A program made the translations under genes and the position numbers. From Tubulanus polymorphus (lineage: Eukaryota > Nemertea > Palaeonemertea > Tubulaniformes > Tubulanidae), in contig NC_134029.1 of the NCBI RefSeq assembly GCF_964204645.1, positions 184,001-248,000 on the forward strand: a DNA stretch of 64,000 nucleotides, in the 5' to 3' direction. Of the stretch, positions 12,538 through 40,800 are shown in pieces. Position 1 is the stretch's first letter. Each line of letters begins with the position of its first letter. The notes under the pieces are model-generated. The model was not told the origin of the DNA. It made no database searches and was given only the letters and a program-made list of their open reading frames with translations.

Positions 12538-13060
12538 ACGACGGTAAGACCGACAGTCACTCGATTCTCTGCTCGGTGTGATCTATTCACCGGTTTGGTT
12601 GACTAATTTATCAATTCCGAGTACACTAAAGCAGGAAGTGTTTTAAAAAGTATAAATCTATTGATCTGACGGGTTAAACCTGCCGGTTACAGGCACACTG
12701 AACCTGTCAGGATATATACATCGTTTTTGTGCCGGTTCTAACGTCCTGTTTGGCTACAGCAGCATCAACTGACGGCTGAAGCATAGCGATGATGACGTTT
12801 CGGGGATTCTGGCTCAGCTGATCGATACGCCATCTTGTGGATTTCTAGATCGGAATACGAACCGGACTCATCCGTACCACAATCGGTATGTCCTTCAAGA
12901 ACTCATTTTCATCAATAAAAAGATTAGCAGCCATTATATTTATGTAGTTTGAGAGCTTATTTACGTATTCCTAATTTAAAAATTTTATATTCTGTTTAAT
13001 ATTTACGGAGAGCCGTTACACAGGGGGTCAAGGTCAACGGTTAAAGATGGCGGTATAAAC
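12538..13060. promoter_or_regulatory. Head-to-head intergenic region between the convertase and CCDC171
   Basis: The minus-strand convertase starts at about 12525 and plus-strand CCDC171 lies to the right, so this segment must drive the convertase and may serve both. At 13044-13053 it carries AAGATGGCGG, the YY1-type element that often sits just downstream of TATA-less animal start sites. No TATA box was seen in a suitable position for either gene. Transcription start sites are inferred. Confidence 0.4.
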
Positions 13061-13116
13061 AAACAAGTTCACACATGCGTCGTTATTTCAACATTCATAG
13101 CTTTCACTCCGCTAAA
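13044..13116 (+). other. Candidate first non-coding exon of CCDC171
   Basis: The first certain coding exon of CCDC171 begins exactly at an ATG directly after a splice acceptor (TTTTACAG at 14152-14159), so an upstream exon must exist. This segment starts at a YY1-type start-site motif and ends at a good donor (AA|GTAAGAG, GT at 13117-13118). It fits as a 5' untranslated exon, but no transcript evidence is available. Confidence 0.3.
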
Positions 13117-13897
13117 GTAAGAGATTTTTTACATCAAAGGCTAATTATGATTAATGTTTTTTAATCGTGTGTTTAACGAGCGATGTTTGAAAGTTTTAAT
13201 AGTTTGAAATGTGGTTCAAATTCTTTGATTTATCTCGAATCATTTTGTTGTCGTGTAGTAGGTAGTCTGTGTTTATTATGTTTAGTCAGTAGTTAAATGA
13301 ATTGTGTGTATTTGAATTATTTATGCAGAAAAATCGTTGACATTTTATTATAAAAACAATAATTGCTCGTGTGCAGAATGTAGAATACTCTCGTACTGGT
13401 ATCTGGGTGTCACAGGGGCCTGGACGCAAAAAAAGCTCTTTTTTGACCCCCAGTGAGAAATATCGAAATTCAAACAAAACTGACTGCCCTGGCTCCTGTC
13501 CAGTGTCCAGGGCCTGCTCCTGTTGGTGGGCAAGGACTTAAGTTAAAGAAAAATTCACTGTGTGTCGTGCGAGATTTGTTTTGGTTGTGATGACTAGTCT
13601 TTACTCATCTATCGAACTTTCTACTATAATTAGAGACAGTTTGTTTGTGAATCCGAGAGGAGTAGACCTAACGCTAACTGTCTGTTCAATTTAATACAGT
13701 CTGATGAGTAATCACTGTAATTACTAACCATAATTAGTCTGATTAATTCATTTAGTCTTGTTAATTGATTTGTTTATAAGTGAAATAAAGACTAGTCCAT
13801 CATCCAGTGTGAGTTGATTTGTGACACAGGAAACATCTCTCTGTATTTATAGTTCACTCAGTAAAGACTAGTAGAGAAGAGAGAGAGAGATATTTCA

Positions 13898-13930
13898 ATG
13901 TCATTCGTAAGAAATCCTCCTCATTCAAAG
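13898..13930 (+). other. Candidate alternative 5' coding exon of CCDC171
   Basis: An ATG at 13898 opens 11 codons (MSFVRNPPHSK) that end in phase 0 at a donor (AAAG|GTAACAG). The next acceptor, before 14160, is also phase 0, so joining them would add 11 residues in frame in front of the ATG at 14160. It could equally be untranslated leader containing an in-frame ATG. Confidence 0.3.
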
Positions 13931-14159
13931 GTAACAGTTTTCGATCCATATTCATCTTCATTTTAAGCTTCCCATAAAAAAGACATAAACTAATTCAACA
14001 TTTGAAGATAAACTCATTCATCTTAAAGGGTTTTCATATTGTACACAACAAATTATGTTGGGAAACCTTAACTGGATCGCAGAAGAAAATACATTAGCGC
14101 CACCTGGTGGATCTTGAATTACCACAGTCGACTGCAGGTTGTTTATTGTTGTTTTACAG

Positions 14160-29418
<15,259 letters not shown>

Positions 29419-29468
29419 CCTGGTCTTCCATCCACTAGTGTTTATAGTTTATATTTCAACTGAATTTT

Positions 29469-29474
29469 AATAAA
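29469..29474 (+). terminator. Polyadenylation signal, CCDC171 proximal
   Basis: AATAAA lies 51 bases after the CCDC171 stop codon (TAA at 29416-29418). This is a plausible proximal poly(A) signal. Confidence 0.6.
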
Positions 29475-29997
29475 AGCCAAATGTTTTATAGGTATATTTA
29501 TAATTATGTAAGCAGGTTTAGGGTTTATACAGTGTAGACAGTGCCTGGAGCAGTTAGTCTATAGTTCTATAGTAATCTCTCTCTCTCTCTCAATGGCTGG
29601 TCCCATTATCTTACATTCCATTTACATTTATTTCTCTTTAATCTTAGTTTGTTTGACACATGATAAATTTAATACTGTCTCCACACAGACACCTTGTATA
29701 TCCTATTATTATTATTAATTTGTCATAGTTAATTAGTAGTTTTAATAATTAGTGGCCTTTTAACAGTTGTGAAGTGGAGGGTTTAGTTAGTGCTAATTGT
29801 AGAGCATTTATTCAGTGAGTGTAGTTATTGTAGGTAATGTCTGGTTCACCACACAGCTGTGTCATTGTCACTAGACCTATAACAATAATGTGTTTAACTA
29901 ATTACCCCCAATTAATTATTACATTATTCTATTATTTATTAATAACTGCGAATAATTTATACTGATTTTTGTATTTTCTGAATTGATTTTGCTATGA

Positions 29998-30003
29998 AAT
30001 AAA
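29998..30003 (+). terminator. Possible distal polyadenylation signal, CCDC171
   Basis: A second AATAAA, about 580 bases after the stop. The intervening sequence is AT-rich and has no coding features, consistent with an extended 3' UTR. Use of this site cannot be judged from sequence. Confidence 0.35.
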
Positions 30004-31697
30004 GACGACATATTTTAGAATATAATTCTATAGCCTTGAGTTAATGATATTTCCTGTCCTATTGACTCTCCTCCCCCAGAAGTCACTCGTTGCTGCTGTC
30101 ACTTATTGTTGGAATTGAATGACCAGTAAAGCTGTCCAATTTGTCTATGTGACTCTCATTAAAGTGTATCGAATGATTACGCCCAATCAAGGACGTAGCC
30201 TGGCAGATTGGTTAGTTCATACAGACCTAGCACAATGTCGTTGGTCGTGGAGAAATTCTTGGAACTAAAAAGAACAGCTCTTTGAATTCCCAGTTACTGG
30301 GTTCTGATAAGAAATCCTCGTAAACAATATAATAATTTGACAACCAGTGGACAGAGATCAATCACCGGTCTGGTCACTGGTTTACTGACCAAACAAACTA
30401 AAACTTCTGGTCAGTTCTGTGGTCTAGAGGTTCGCGTGCTGGGCTGGAAAGTCAGTGATATCGGGTTCGAAACCCAAATTTCCGCCCAGCTACTCGTTTA
30501 CTATGACTCAAGGTTAGGACAATTAATTTTACTGAAAATTAATTTTACTGAAAGATACCTGAAATATCTCCTTTTTAGAATAAAGAAATCCAATTGAAAG
30601 ATGACCCAATCTGTAATTGGCAATATGCTAATTAAGTCCATTTAGAAAGGTAATTCTTTCTGTCGTGTATCTAAGCCACACGTTAAATTAATGATCTACG
30701 TTACAGAACACGATGTTGTCTGTAGCATCGATAAAGCGTTAAAAACAGTTTGTCGAACAAGACGTAAACTACAAACAAACTTAGTTTTACAAGCGGAATA
30801 GTAAACAGGAGTAACGAATACTAGTTTAATGTTGTTAGACATGACGTACTCAACTAACACTAAACCGTCATCTTATCTGAAACTGATAAAACCATTTCAA
30901 TTCCATATTGTCCGCTTTTTCACTGTGTACAGGGCCGCCCAGATTAAGTCACTCGTAAATTTTCTGAAAAGTAAATTCTTATTGCTATATCACCAAATCA
31001 GCCCTAGACCACTTGATCGTCAGCCCGACATTGCCTTTATGTAGCCTGCGACTTTTTTTTGTTTTGTGTTGTGACTTATGTGTACGACCCTCAAGATTTG
31101 GCGGAGCCCTACTAAGATCGAGAATAATAAATTACCTAATCGTTAGTGGTAAGCTTTTATAATCGGATGGGCTTTGTGAAAATATCCGATCTTGAAATTA
31201 AACCACAGAGTGTTACGACTAAGCTGGGAACAGATGTTTATATACTCAAGTCTCGCTTATGATAAAAGTCTTGAAAAATGTTAAAATTTCATTGTTAAGA
31301 ATTCGAGGGACAAGGACAAGTTTTACGTCATTGGAAGCTTACATAGAATATCTACTTCACTTTCTTCACTTGGAATAATTTGTTTTGATCGAAACATTGT
31401 CGAACGCTCGTCCTCGACTTGGCCGAGAGAGTCTAGCTACTTGACCTCCTGCTGATAAAAGTGCCAACGTTTGATAAGATTTGTATATAAAAATACAATC
31501 CTCAGGTGAACCCGCTTAAAACTGAACTTAACAGATATCTAAAACATCACTACAGTCGCCAGAGTCTTCGAGAGAGGAATAGTTTGACAGTTTTTGGCGG
31601 TAAGTGAAGTTCGTCCCCTTCTAGTCCTCATTACACTCCTAATGCGCCACCGTTCTATCGGATTCGATCTCCTCGCGCGCCACCTTCCTCTGCCAGG
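30004..31697. other. Intergenic region between CCDC171 and the SLC6 gene
   Basis: About 1.7 kb with no exon-like segment that I can support. It holds the SINE-like remnant at about 30414-30490 and otherwise AT-rich single-copy-looking DNA. Short frames at 30337-30597 and 30829-31044 show no family signal. The last few hundred bases lead into the TATA-containing SLC6 promoter. Confidence 0.5.
30414..30490 (+). mobile_element. tRNA-derived SINE-like remnant
   Basis: Contains an A-box-like stretch (TGGTCTAGAGGTTCG) and, about 30 bases on, a perfect B-box core GGTTCGAAACC flanked by GGG/CCC as in a T-arm. A GGA-like anticodon loop (CTGGAAAG) sits between them. The outer bases do not form an acceptor stem, so this is not an intact tRNA gene. 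Confidence 0.5.
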
Positions 31698-31731
31698 TAT
31701 AAAAACAGCTGAGATTCTGGGAAGTGTTCAT
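31698..31731 (+). promoter_or_regulatory. TATA box and initiator of the SLC6 gene
   Basis: TATAAAA starts at 31698, and a TTCATT initiator places +1 at about 31730, 32 bases downstream, which is the canonical TATA-to-start spacing. The 5' UTR would be about 133 bases with no earlier ATG than the one in CACATGGG at about 31758. That upstream ATG is out of frame with the chosen start at 31863. Confidence 0.6.
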
Positions 31732-31862
31732 TCGTTGTTCAGCTCGAGCGTGGTCCACATGGGATTAGTGAATTCAGCTCTAATACAAATCCGAATGCGT
31801 TTAGAAGTTTGTCAGATTGTCATTACCATCTTCGATATTGCCATTTTTAGACGGGAATCAAC

Positions 31863-34800
31863 ATGAAGGATTATTTGAATTGCTGCCAAAAAGCGCCTAA
31901 ATCCATCCGTTCTGCTGACCAGGATGGAGACCGAGAGCGCGAAGATACAGCTCCAGAAAAACAACCAATCAAAGAAATTAGTACCGTAGATGTTGGTGAC
32001 GACGGCTACCAAAAACGAGAAACGTGGTCCCGAAAAATAGACTTTCTTCTGGCTTGTATCGGATTCTCTGTGGGTTTAGGCAATGTTTGGCGGTTCCCGT
32101 ATCTTTGTTACAAAAACGGAGGAGGTGAGTTAAAGTTTCTCAAAATAGTCCTTCTTTTCTTCAAAAAACAGCAATGTGTGATTTAACGGGGTTTATAGAA
32201 AAAAAGTAGAGGCCGTTTAGCAGGTTAAGAACACCTGCCATTTTACTCGCTACGCCTTAAATTATCACCTACCACCGGTACTGAAAAGAACAGGTTCTAT
32301 TCTGATTTAGGGCAGGCCTGAGAATGGGTTAATTACCGGTTCTGTTTTTTTAAACCAAATTGCTAAGAATAGTCTGTAAATCCTGTAGAATATCTGGTGG
32401 CAATAAAATGTTTTTACGTGTATGAAAATGAACTGTTCAGAAATTCTATTCGCGCCGCGCTTAGAAAAGGGAAATTTCATTTCTACGATTGAATATAATT
32501 ACACTCCTGATTTAAAGATGGAGGGGTTACCACGGTTACGGTGGTAGACTGCGTGTAAAGTTGCAGTGGAAAATTCCCAACCTTGATACACGGAGCTAAC
32601 GGAGCCTGTGCGCCGAGTGACTCTTATGAATGTCATTAGACAGAATCGAACCATTCACCATACTGTCTGCTTCATTGATAATTCCGTTACTATAGAAACC
32701 GTATCTCTTGAAGTTGTTGGATTATGCTAAACTAGTGTCGCGCTGGGTGCGAGATTGTCTCAGGGTGGAATGACTGAGCTAGCCGAGACTGAGCTAGCCG
32801 AGACTTGAGTTCACTGAACTTGTTTCAGTTTAGACAATAGAAATTGATGATGTCCTTTTTTAGCATAATTGTGATTTGTATTAAAGTGAATGTTAATGTA
32901 AATGACCTTGGGCCAGTTGCTCAAAAGTTGGTTACAGTTAACCAGTGGATAGTTGATATGGTGACAATTGAAATTTCATTGTTACTATGGTATTTAACGG
33001 CTGGTTATCTTTAACCAACTTATGAGCAACTGGCCCCTGCTGTGTATAATGTGTCGTCAGTGTTCTGTGTGATATTTTACTAGAAAGTTTCCTGTGCATG
33101 TCCTGTACACGAGGCTGTACATGGCGACGAGGCCGTGCATTGTATGCAGATTGTGTATGCAGTGATTCATCTGATTTATATTGCGTCCATGATACTCCCC
33201 TTCACCCTCCCCCCTTCACCCTCCCTCCTTCACCCACCTACACAATGTTATTGTTACATGAACACTATTTTATTCGCACTAATTTCAATCAGTCATTAAT
33301 TGTTCTTAGTCCCTGATTAAGAGCTGAGAAAAGTCCTTTGTCTTGTTGAGTTGCCCTGTAGTTTGGGACAAAGGAATGTATGGTCAGTTAGGAGGTTTGA
33401 CATCAATCTGTTGTACCTGGTGGGAAGTGTTTCTAGTAAAACTCAGATAAAGATGAATCGATTCCAGGTGGTGGTGGGGGGAGGGGAACACAGACTGATT
33501 TTGTTTAATTGCTAGTTTGATGTTTGAGTTATATGAATAATTCCATTGAAGAAATATCTGTAAAAGGGGTTTAACTGCTGCGTCGTCGTGGTTACCAAAA
33601 CTATTCGTTCATTTCCAAGTTGAAAGATATAACTCTGTGAGAGACTTTTCTGATTTCTAGTTTTATGGAACTGTTTGTAGACAATTACAAATTGAATCCT
33701 CAGTTTTACAGTGAGGCTTTCTACTGAACACTATCTAGCCTGTCTCTTAGTAAATTGAATTGAACTCAAAAATGAGATTAAATAAAATTGAGATAACTTC
33801 AGAAGTGTTACGATTTATCAGATGTTTGACTCATGTTCTAAACAATCATTTCCATGGTTTTTTGTAGTTTAGGTGACGTTTGTTGATAAGATATTCAAAT
33901 GTGACAGGTTGAGTGAATACTGTATACGAGCTAACTGGTCTATTTTATCTCATCTCTGTCTCTCTGTTATTGCTGATACAGAAATCTAGATTTGGCGAGA
34001 TTGTTAAGATTGAACATCGTTTTTCTTGAATTTTGAAAACGAGCTGAGATTTATTTCATAGAAAATTCTGCGTCCTTTGTTTGAGTCTTGTCTGTTTGAG
34101 TCTTGTCTGTTTGAGTCTTGTCTGTTTGAGTCTTGTCTGTTTGAGTCTTGTAGTTGTGAACAAAGAAATGCAAGTATAGCATTTTTCTCTTTCAAAAAGG
34201 AACAACATCATGACATGTTCCTGTTTCCATGTTTCCCTATGTCGGCATGTGTTGGGCTTCCTCATGAAAAAAGTAGTACTTTAAAGCCTAAATCAGGCAA
34301 AGGGATTATTACACTGATAAAGAAATTAGATGGGAACATGTTTTCTCTATTGCTATTTTAAAGCGTTTGAGTGAAATGAATTATTAAGGAATATCTTAAA
34401 AGTGATTCATCATGTTATTTAATGTAGGTATATTCTGTAATGGTAACCAAAGTTACCGTGTATTTCCAAGCTGACAAATATTTCATAACAGTGATTATGG
34501 TCACAATTGAAGACATTTCTAGTTTTAACTGAGGTATTAAAATCAAATTTACATTCTATACCGAAGGACAAGTTGACAACTTGACGACAAATGACGACTT
34601 TGCACGCTTAGTAAATTGAATTAGAAATATGAATTTAGACCAAAAAATATAAATGATTTCAGGTGAGAATCCACACACACTAATCAAACCAGAGAGATGA
34701 AAAGTTAAAGCTAATGATTTATTATTCGGCTATAAATTAATAGTCACCTTCAGGAAACCTTACGGACATCATCTCCTTTTATATGAGTGCAGCTTCCTCT

Positions 34801-37800
34801 ATGTATAATTATTGAGTTCATGATTCCAGTGATTACATTTCAGATATTTTCTATAAAACCTTTTATTCGTCATATATAATTCAAGTCTTATGATATATTA
34901 TTGTTGATAGATGATATTGTTGATAAGATCGATTTAAATGTCACTTGAATAATACTCAGACTGGTCTCTGATATCTCGTATCTCTTTAAAATTGACACAA
35001 AATTCTAGATCAGTTTCAAATATTGGACTACAATTTTTCTGAATGGTTTGTTTGTGAAGTGTATGTATCGTGTGATGGTTTAGTACTGTCTAATTAATGA
35101 TGTTCCGGTCTCTGAGACTATCAGACTTCTCATATCGATCTTACACCAAATTAGTGCCAAGAAAATGGGATTGACCATAAATACTAAATCAATACATGTA
35201 ATCAATATCAATCGATACTGTATTGTAATGATATTGATATATGTCGATGTGAAGCTGGTAACTAAGTTTCATGTCATTTCATATATTCGGCAAATTGTTA
35301 GACCTATATAATTTCCGTTTCTGATGGAAGGAAGTAATATTAACATTAGCTGTGTATTTATCCCTGAGGCAAGGAATACATCAGAATACATCAGAATAAA
35401 TAAGCGAGCGTTTGAGATTGAATCAGTGACTATCATCAGATACATGTCTAGAGGTTGATCATACACAGCCGGCTTGTGCAGATCATTAACCCTCAATGAG
35501 GACCCTATACACCCCTCACAGCGTGTGCCCTACACCCCTCACAGCATGGACCCTACACCCCTCACAGCGTGGACCCTACACCCCTCACAGCGTGGACCCT
35601 ACACCCCTCACAGCGTGGACCCTACACCCCTCACAGCATGGACCCTACACCCCTCACAGCGTGTGCCCTACACCCCTCACAGCGTGGACCCTACACCCCT
35701 CACAGCGTGGACCCTACACCCCTCACAGCATGGACCCTACACCCCTCACAGCATGGACCCTACACCCCTCACAGCGTGGACCCTACACCCCTCACAGCAT
35801 GGACCCTACACCCCTCACAGCGTGGACCCTACACCCCTCACAGCGTGTGCCCTACACCCCTCACAGCATGGACCCTACACCCCTCACAGCGTGGACCCTA
35901 CACCCCTCACAGCGTGGACCCTACACCCCTCACAGCATGGACCCTACACCCCTCACAGCATGGACCCTACACCCCTCACAGCGTGGACCCTACACCCCTC
36001 ACAGCGTGGACCCTACACCCCTCACAGCGTGGACCCTACACCCCTCACAGCGTGGACCCTACACCCCTCACAGCGTGTGCCCTACACCCCTCACAGCGTG
36101 GACCCTACACCCCTCACAGCGTGGACCCTACACCCCTCACAGCGTGGACCCTACACCCCTCACAGCGTGGACCCTACACCCCTCACAGCGTGGACCCTAC
36201 ACCCCTCACAGCGTGGACCCTACACCCCTCACAGCGTGGACCCTACACCCCTCACAGCGTGGACCCTACACCCCTCACAGCGTGGACCCTACACCCCTCA
36301 CAGCGTGGACCCTACACCCCTCACAGCGTGGACCCTACACCCCTCACAGCGTGGACCCTACACCCCTCACAGTGTGGACCCTACACCCCTCACAGCGTGG
36401 ACCCTACACCCCTCACAGCGTGGACCCTACACCCCTCACAGTGTGGACCCTACACCCCTCACAGCGTGGACCCTACACCCCTCACAGTGTGGATAGGCTG
36501 ATTCCAGGCGCTATATTCAGATGTGTATTACATATAAGAACAGTAACGATTAGTTTTACTACAGTAATCCAGCTGTTATCTCTGCATTTTATAAAACTAT
36601 GGAATTATAGGCCTATATCAGCTGTTAGCACCCTCTGGCTTGTCCCCCAGTCAGCCTGTATCTGTATCCCCTCCCCCAGCCAGCCTGTATCTGTACCCCC
36701 TCCCCCAGCCAGCCTGTATCTGTATCCCCTACCCCAGCCAGCCAGCCTGTATCTGTCCCCGTACCCCCTCTCCCGATATTGATACATTTACCTATGATTG
36801 AGTATTAAAACTGTGAATACATTGTTAAAGAGCTGTTTAAACCTATTTACAGTAGCCAGGTCTGTTTCAACAATCTCTGCTGCATTTTTATATCGGTGAA
36901 AACTGATATCAAATATAAAGTGGTTTTATTTTATGAGTGAGTAGACTAGTATTTCAGCCTCTCAGTCAGTAGGGCAGTATGTACTTAACACGGATTAACC
37001 TTGAACTTTCTATAATACATTGAGTTAATCAACATAGTTAACAGTGACGTCATTGATAAACCAGTTCTATTCTGATAAAACTGCCCCCTGCACAAACTGC
37101 ACCCTGCGCGCCTCTCAACTGTTTCTAGTTACGTTTCTAGTTACGTCTGGCTTTTTGTTATTATGATAAGATATGTAGGTGTGTTGTATGTATGGATGTG
37201 GAATATGATTGAAGTATCACTTCAATACATCTGTCTATATATAATATATCTATCTGTAATGTGTTGGTTCAGTTAGTACCTCTGCGCTGCTTGTGCAGTG
37301 CCTGAGTTTTGTAGTGTTTGGCAAAGTATCAATAATTCCCTGTCTCGATTTACGCCTAAACAAAATTACAGACCGTTTAATTTACGCATAGAATGACAAA
37401 TAGTAATCACAACAATACATAACATATATCAAAAGAATCGACGTAAAAAACTAACACATCAGTTAGTTTGAACGTGTCTGTCTATCTGTCAGTGTGTGAG
37501 TGGTGGAGGTATGTGTGATCTCTAACCATCATCCGCTTGCTTCAATCAGGTTTACACATATTCCAAACAAAATCTACGTGAAAATTGCGGGTAGAGATAG
37601 AGACCAAATGTCAAACTTGTCAAATAGAGAAGGGGTTGATTCTATCTAATCTTTGTTGTACAGAAAGTGTTGACAATTTTCCCCATCAGTTGATTTGTGT
37701 AATTGTATGATATGATATGATAATTTGTAGGTGCGTTTCTGATCCCGTATTTGATCTGTGTACTAGTCGGAGGTGTCCCGTTATTCTTCCTGGAGGTCGC

Positions 37801-40800
37801 TGTTGGACAATTCATGTCTAAAGGTGGAGTTGGAACTTGGTCAATTTGTCCGTTATTCGAAGGTAAGTTTTAATCCATATTTCGATGATCATTGATTAAT
37901 GTATTTGAACTTTGACCTCGATGTGAAACTAGATTACATGTATGTGTTTTATCAATATGAGCTGTTTATATGAATGATTAATAACATCCTGAATAGTGAG
38001 TCGTTTAGAACAGCCCAGAGTGTTTTATATATAGACTCAGCTATCGCTGTACAATTTGATGAGATTGATGAAAACACATTATTGAGTGTATGGAAGACTC
38101 CGCTCACACCTTTTGGGACCATAAAACAATACATTTTATACAGTTATCAAGTTATATAATTATCTTCAAGTTGAATAGTTTCCTCAAAGTTTAATAAACC
38201 TCTTGATAAAGAAGTTATATCTCTGAATAAATCAATGAGTAAAGTGTAGTGTTATTGTTTGTAGGTATCGGTTGGTCTTGTGCAATCATCGTTTTCTTCC
38301 TCAACTGTTACTACAACGTGATTCTGGCCTGGGCGTTCTACTATCTGTTCGCGTCATTTACCTCCGTGTTACCATGGTCACACTGCAACAATCCGTGGAA
38401 TACTGAACACTGCACCCTGGCGTTTAATGTCAGTAAAAGCAACCTGACAACTGATGCGGCCAACAAAACAGCAGGAGTCGATCCGGTCACAGAATTTTGG
38501 GAGTAAGCTTACAAAAACTGATTATTTAATTTCTCAGCATGTTTTTTCATCAGAACCATGTCCATCCATTCACCATTATTTATTTTTGATTAAAGAAAGG
38601 CTTTTTGTAACGTCGGGATCTGAAACAAATTGAAGTCCAACTTAGAACGGTACAAGTTTTTATGGAAGATATCGGAATTTGAATTTGGATTATCACAGCC
38701 GTGGAATTGTACTGGAGCAGTTTCCACAGCTCAGCAGAATTAACTTAGATCTTGTAATGGGTTGAACTGTCTTCAGGCCGTGTGTTCAGTGGAACCGTGT
38801 GTTCAGTGTAACCGCGGGTTCGGTGGAACCGCGGGTTCGGTGGAACCGCGGGTTCGGTGGAACCGCGGGTTCAGGTTCGTTACAAATTGGTGATATATGT
38901 CTGAAAGATGAAAATAATTGATAAAATCAGGAAATCAAAAAGCCTTTCTCCATGTTTATAGGTAATTTAATTATATGTATATGTACAATGTATTGTTAGC
39001 ACTGCACACACACACAACGTACACCACATTGTCACGTCACTGTTCAAATAGATAGATACATCCTTGTCTCTCTCCTCTCTTTGACTGTCATTCATCCCTC
39101 TTATCTTTCATCCCGTTGCTGCTGCTGCTGCTGTGTCTATCATTGTGTATCGTGTGATTCATGTTAATAGCTGGAAGCAATATCCACCACTGATACAGAG
39201 CTGACTGAATCGAACGTCAGTGATTCAGTCTAGATTCCTCTGATTCTTGAATCATGCTCTATGCTCTTGAATCATGCTCTATGCTCTACGTACCTGGTAC
39301 GGGCGCACACTGTTATACCTACCGGTATACCTGGTACGGGCGCACACTGTTATACCTACCGGTATACCTAGTACGGGCGCACTGACTGGTGTGCCATTTC
39401 CATCATGTGAAGTATGTATGTGACAATAGTTTGAGTGTGAAGTGAGTTCTCTCTTCTCTTCTCTCCTCTCTTTCCTCATTCTTCCTCTACCTGTCAGAAC
39501 TATTGTGGTAATTTATTCACTGTAAGTGAACCCCTTGTTTTCTGTTAGTTGTGGTTTAAATGATGATACACCCAATAACTACCACATCTATTCCAGTTAC
39601 ATTATTTCTCATCTGGCTCGTTGCTATAGTTATTACTCTGATATAACTTTTATTTATTTATCTCTATTTTCCTAGGAAAACACTGAATTCATCATATCCA
39701 TATTTTCCTAGTTATGATGAGTTCAGTGTGAAGGGTATTGGTATCAGTATTAATGTTGTGTGATGATTTAACCCCCCTCCCCCCACCCTCAGCTGCCGCC
39801 CGCTGGCAGGCAGACATAGTTTGTGTTGGATTTGCGCGTACTTCATATCAGTCATTTGTTTGCTATCATTGTTGTGTTATGTTATGTTATTTTGTTATTT
39901 CTAATGAATTTGAAGATTAAAAAACTCCTTTTTAGATGATATTTCTGTAAGCAGTGATTCTACCCGATTTCTGAAATATTGCTTCTTTTATTTTCTGCTT
40001 TCAAAATTTCATTCGTATCTTTGTTTTTTGCTTCCGAATAGAAATTTAAGTTGGAGTTTTTTCCATTTGTTTTTAACAACTTTTTCCGGTGAGACAAAAA
40101 ATGAACTAAAAAAATAAATCAATTTCAGAAAAATATCAATAACGTTAGATATTATTTCTCAAGTGGCGGGTTAAAAAAAGTAAGCTACAATTGAAAGGTC
40201 GTTGATAAATGCTGGTAATTTTCCATCATCTGTTAAGTTACAGCTCCGTGTCTGCTGTGTCTGCTGTGCTTGCTGCCGTGGCGACCAGACGTAGGTTGAT
40301 ATTGATTTAGTTTCACTGTTACATTATACGTGGCTCTCATTGATTGCTGTTTTGTATATGCGGAATATTTTACCCTTAAAAATACATTTCATATCGACTT
40401 GAAAATGTTTAGTATTAATTCCAACTACATTTCTCTGGTCTTCTAAAAATTCTGATTTTATCATAACGTCACTCGTCGTTGCCTAGCAACTTAACATAAA
40501 AAATGCTGGTATCAATGAAAAGTGCAGTCGGAGAGAGGCTGAGTGTATGTGTGCTTCATACATTTCCTTATTTGGATACACAGTCTAGACATCGGTTACA
40601 TACATTATTCAAATCAAACACTCGTGTTTATATTGTGACCCGCCTTCAAAACGTAGCTTACTTTTAGATATTTTCATATTGCAACAATTTTATTTCGATA
40701 GTTCTCTTGTATTAATTACCGGTAATTATAATGATTTAGTTTGTGTTGTATGTTGGGGGGGGGGCTGCATGCACCACTCTCATCATCACTGCTGCTGCTG

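Noticed and set aside
30414-30490. Functional tRNA gene
   Set aside because: Internal A- and B-box-like sequences are present, but the acceptor arms do not pair, so a SINE remnant is more likely. The same holds for 53425-53500 and 60000-60066.
31594-31866. 90-codon frame overlapping the SLC6 start
   Set aside because: It spans the TATA box and 5' UTR in another frame and shows no family signal.
35474-36782. Pro-rich reading frames of 310-428 codons
   Set aside because: A 23-bp minisatellite without stop codons keeps all three plus frames open. It lies in SLC6 intron 1 and has no other protein features.
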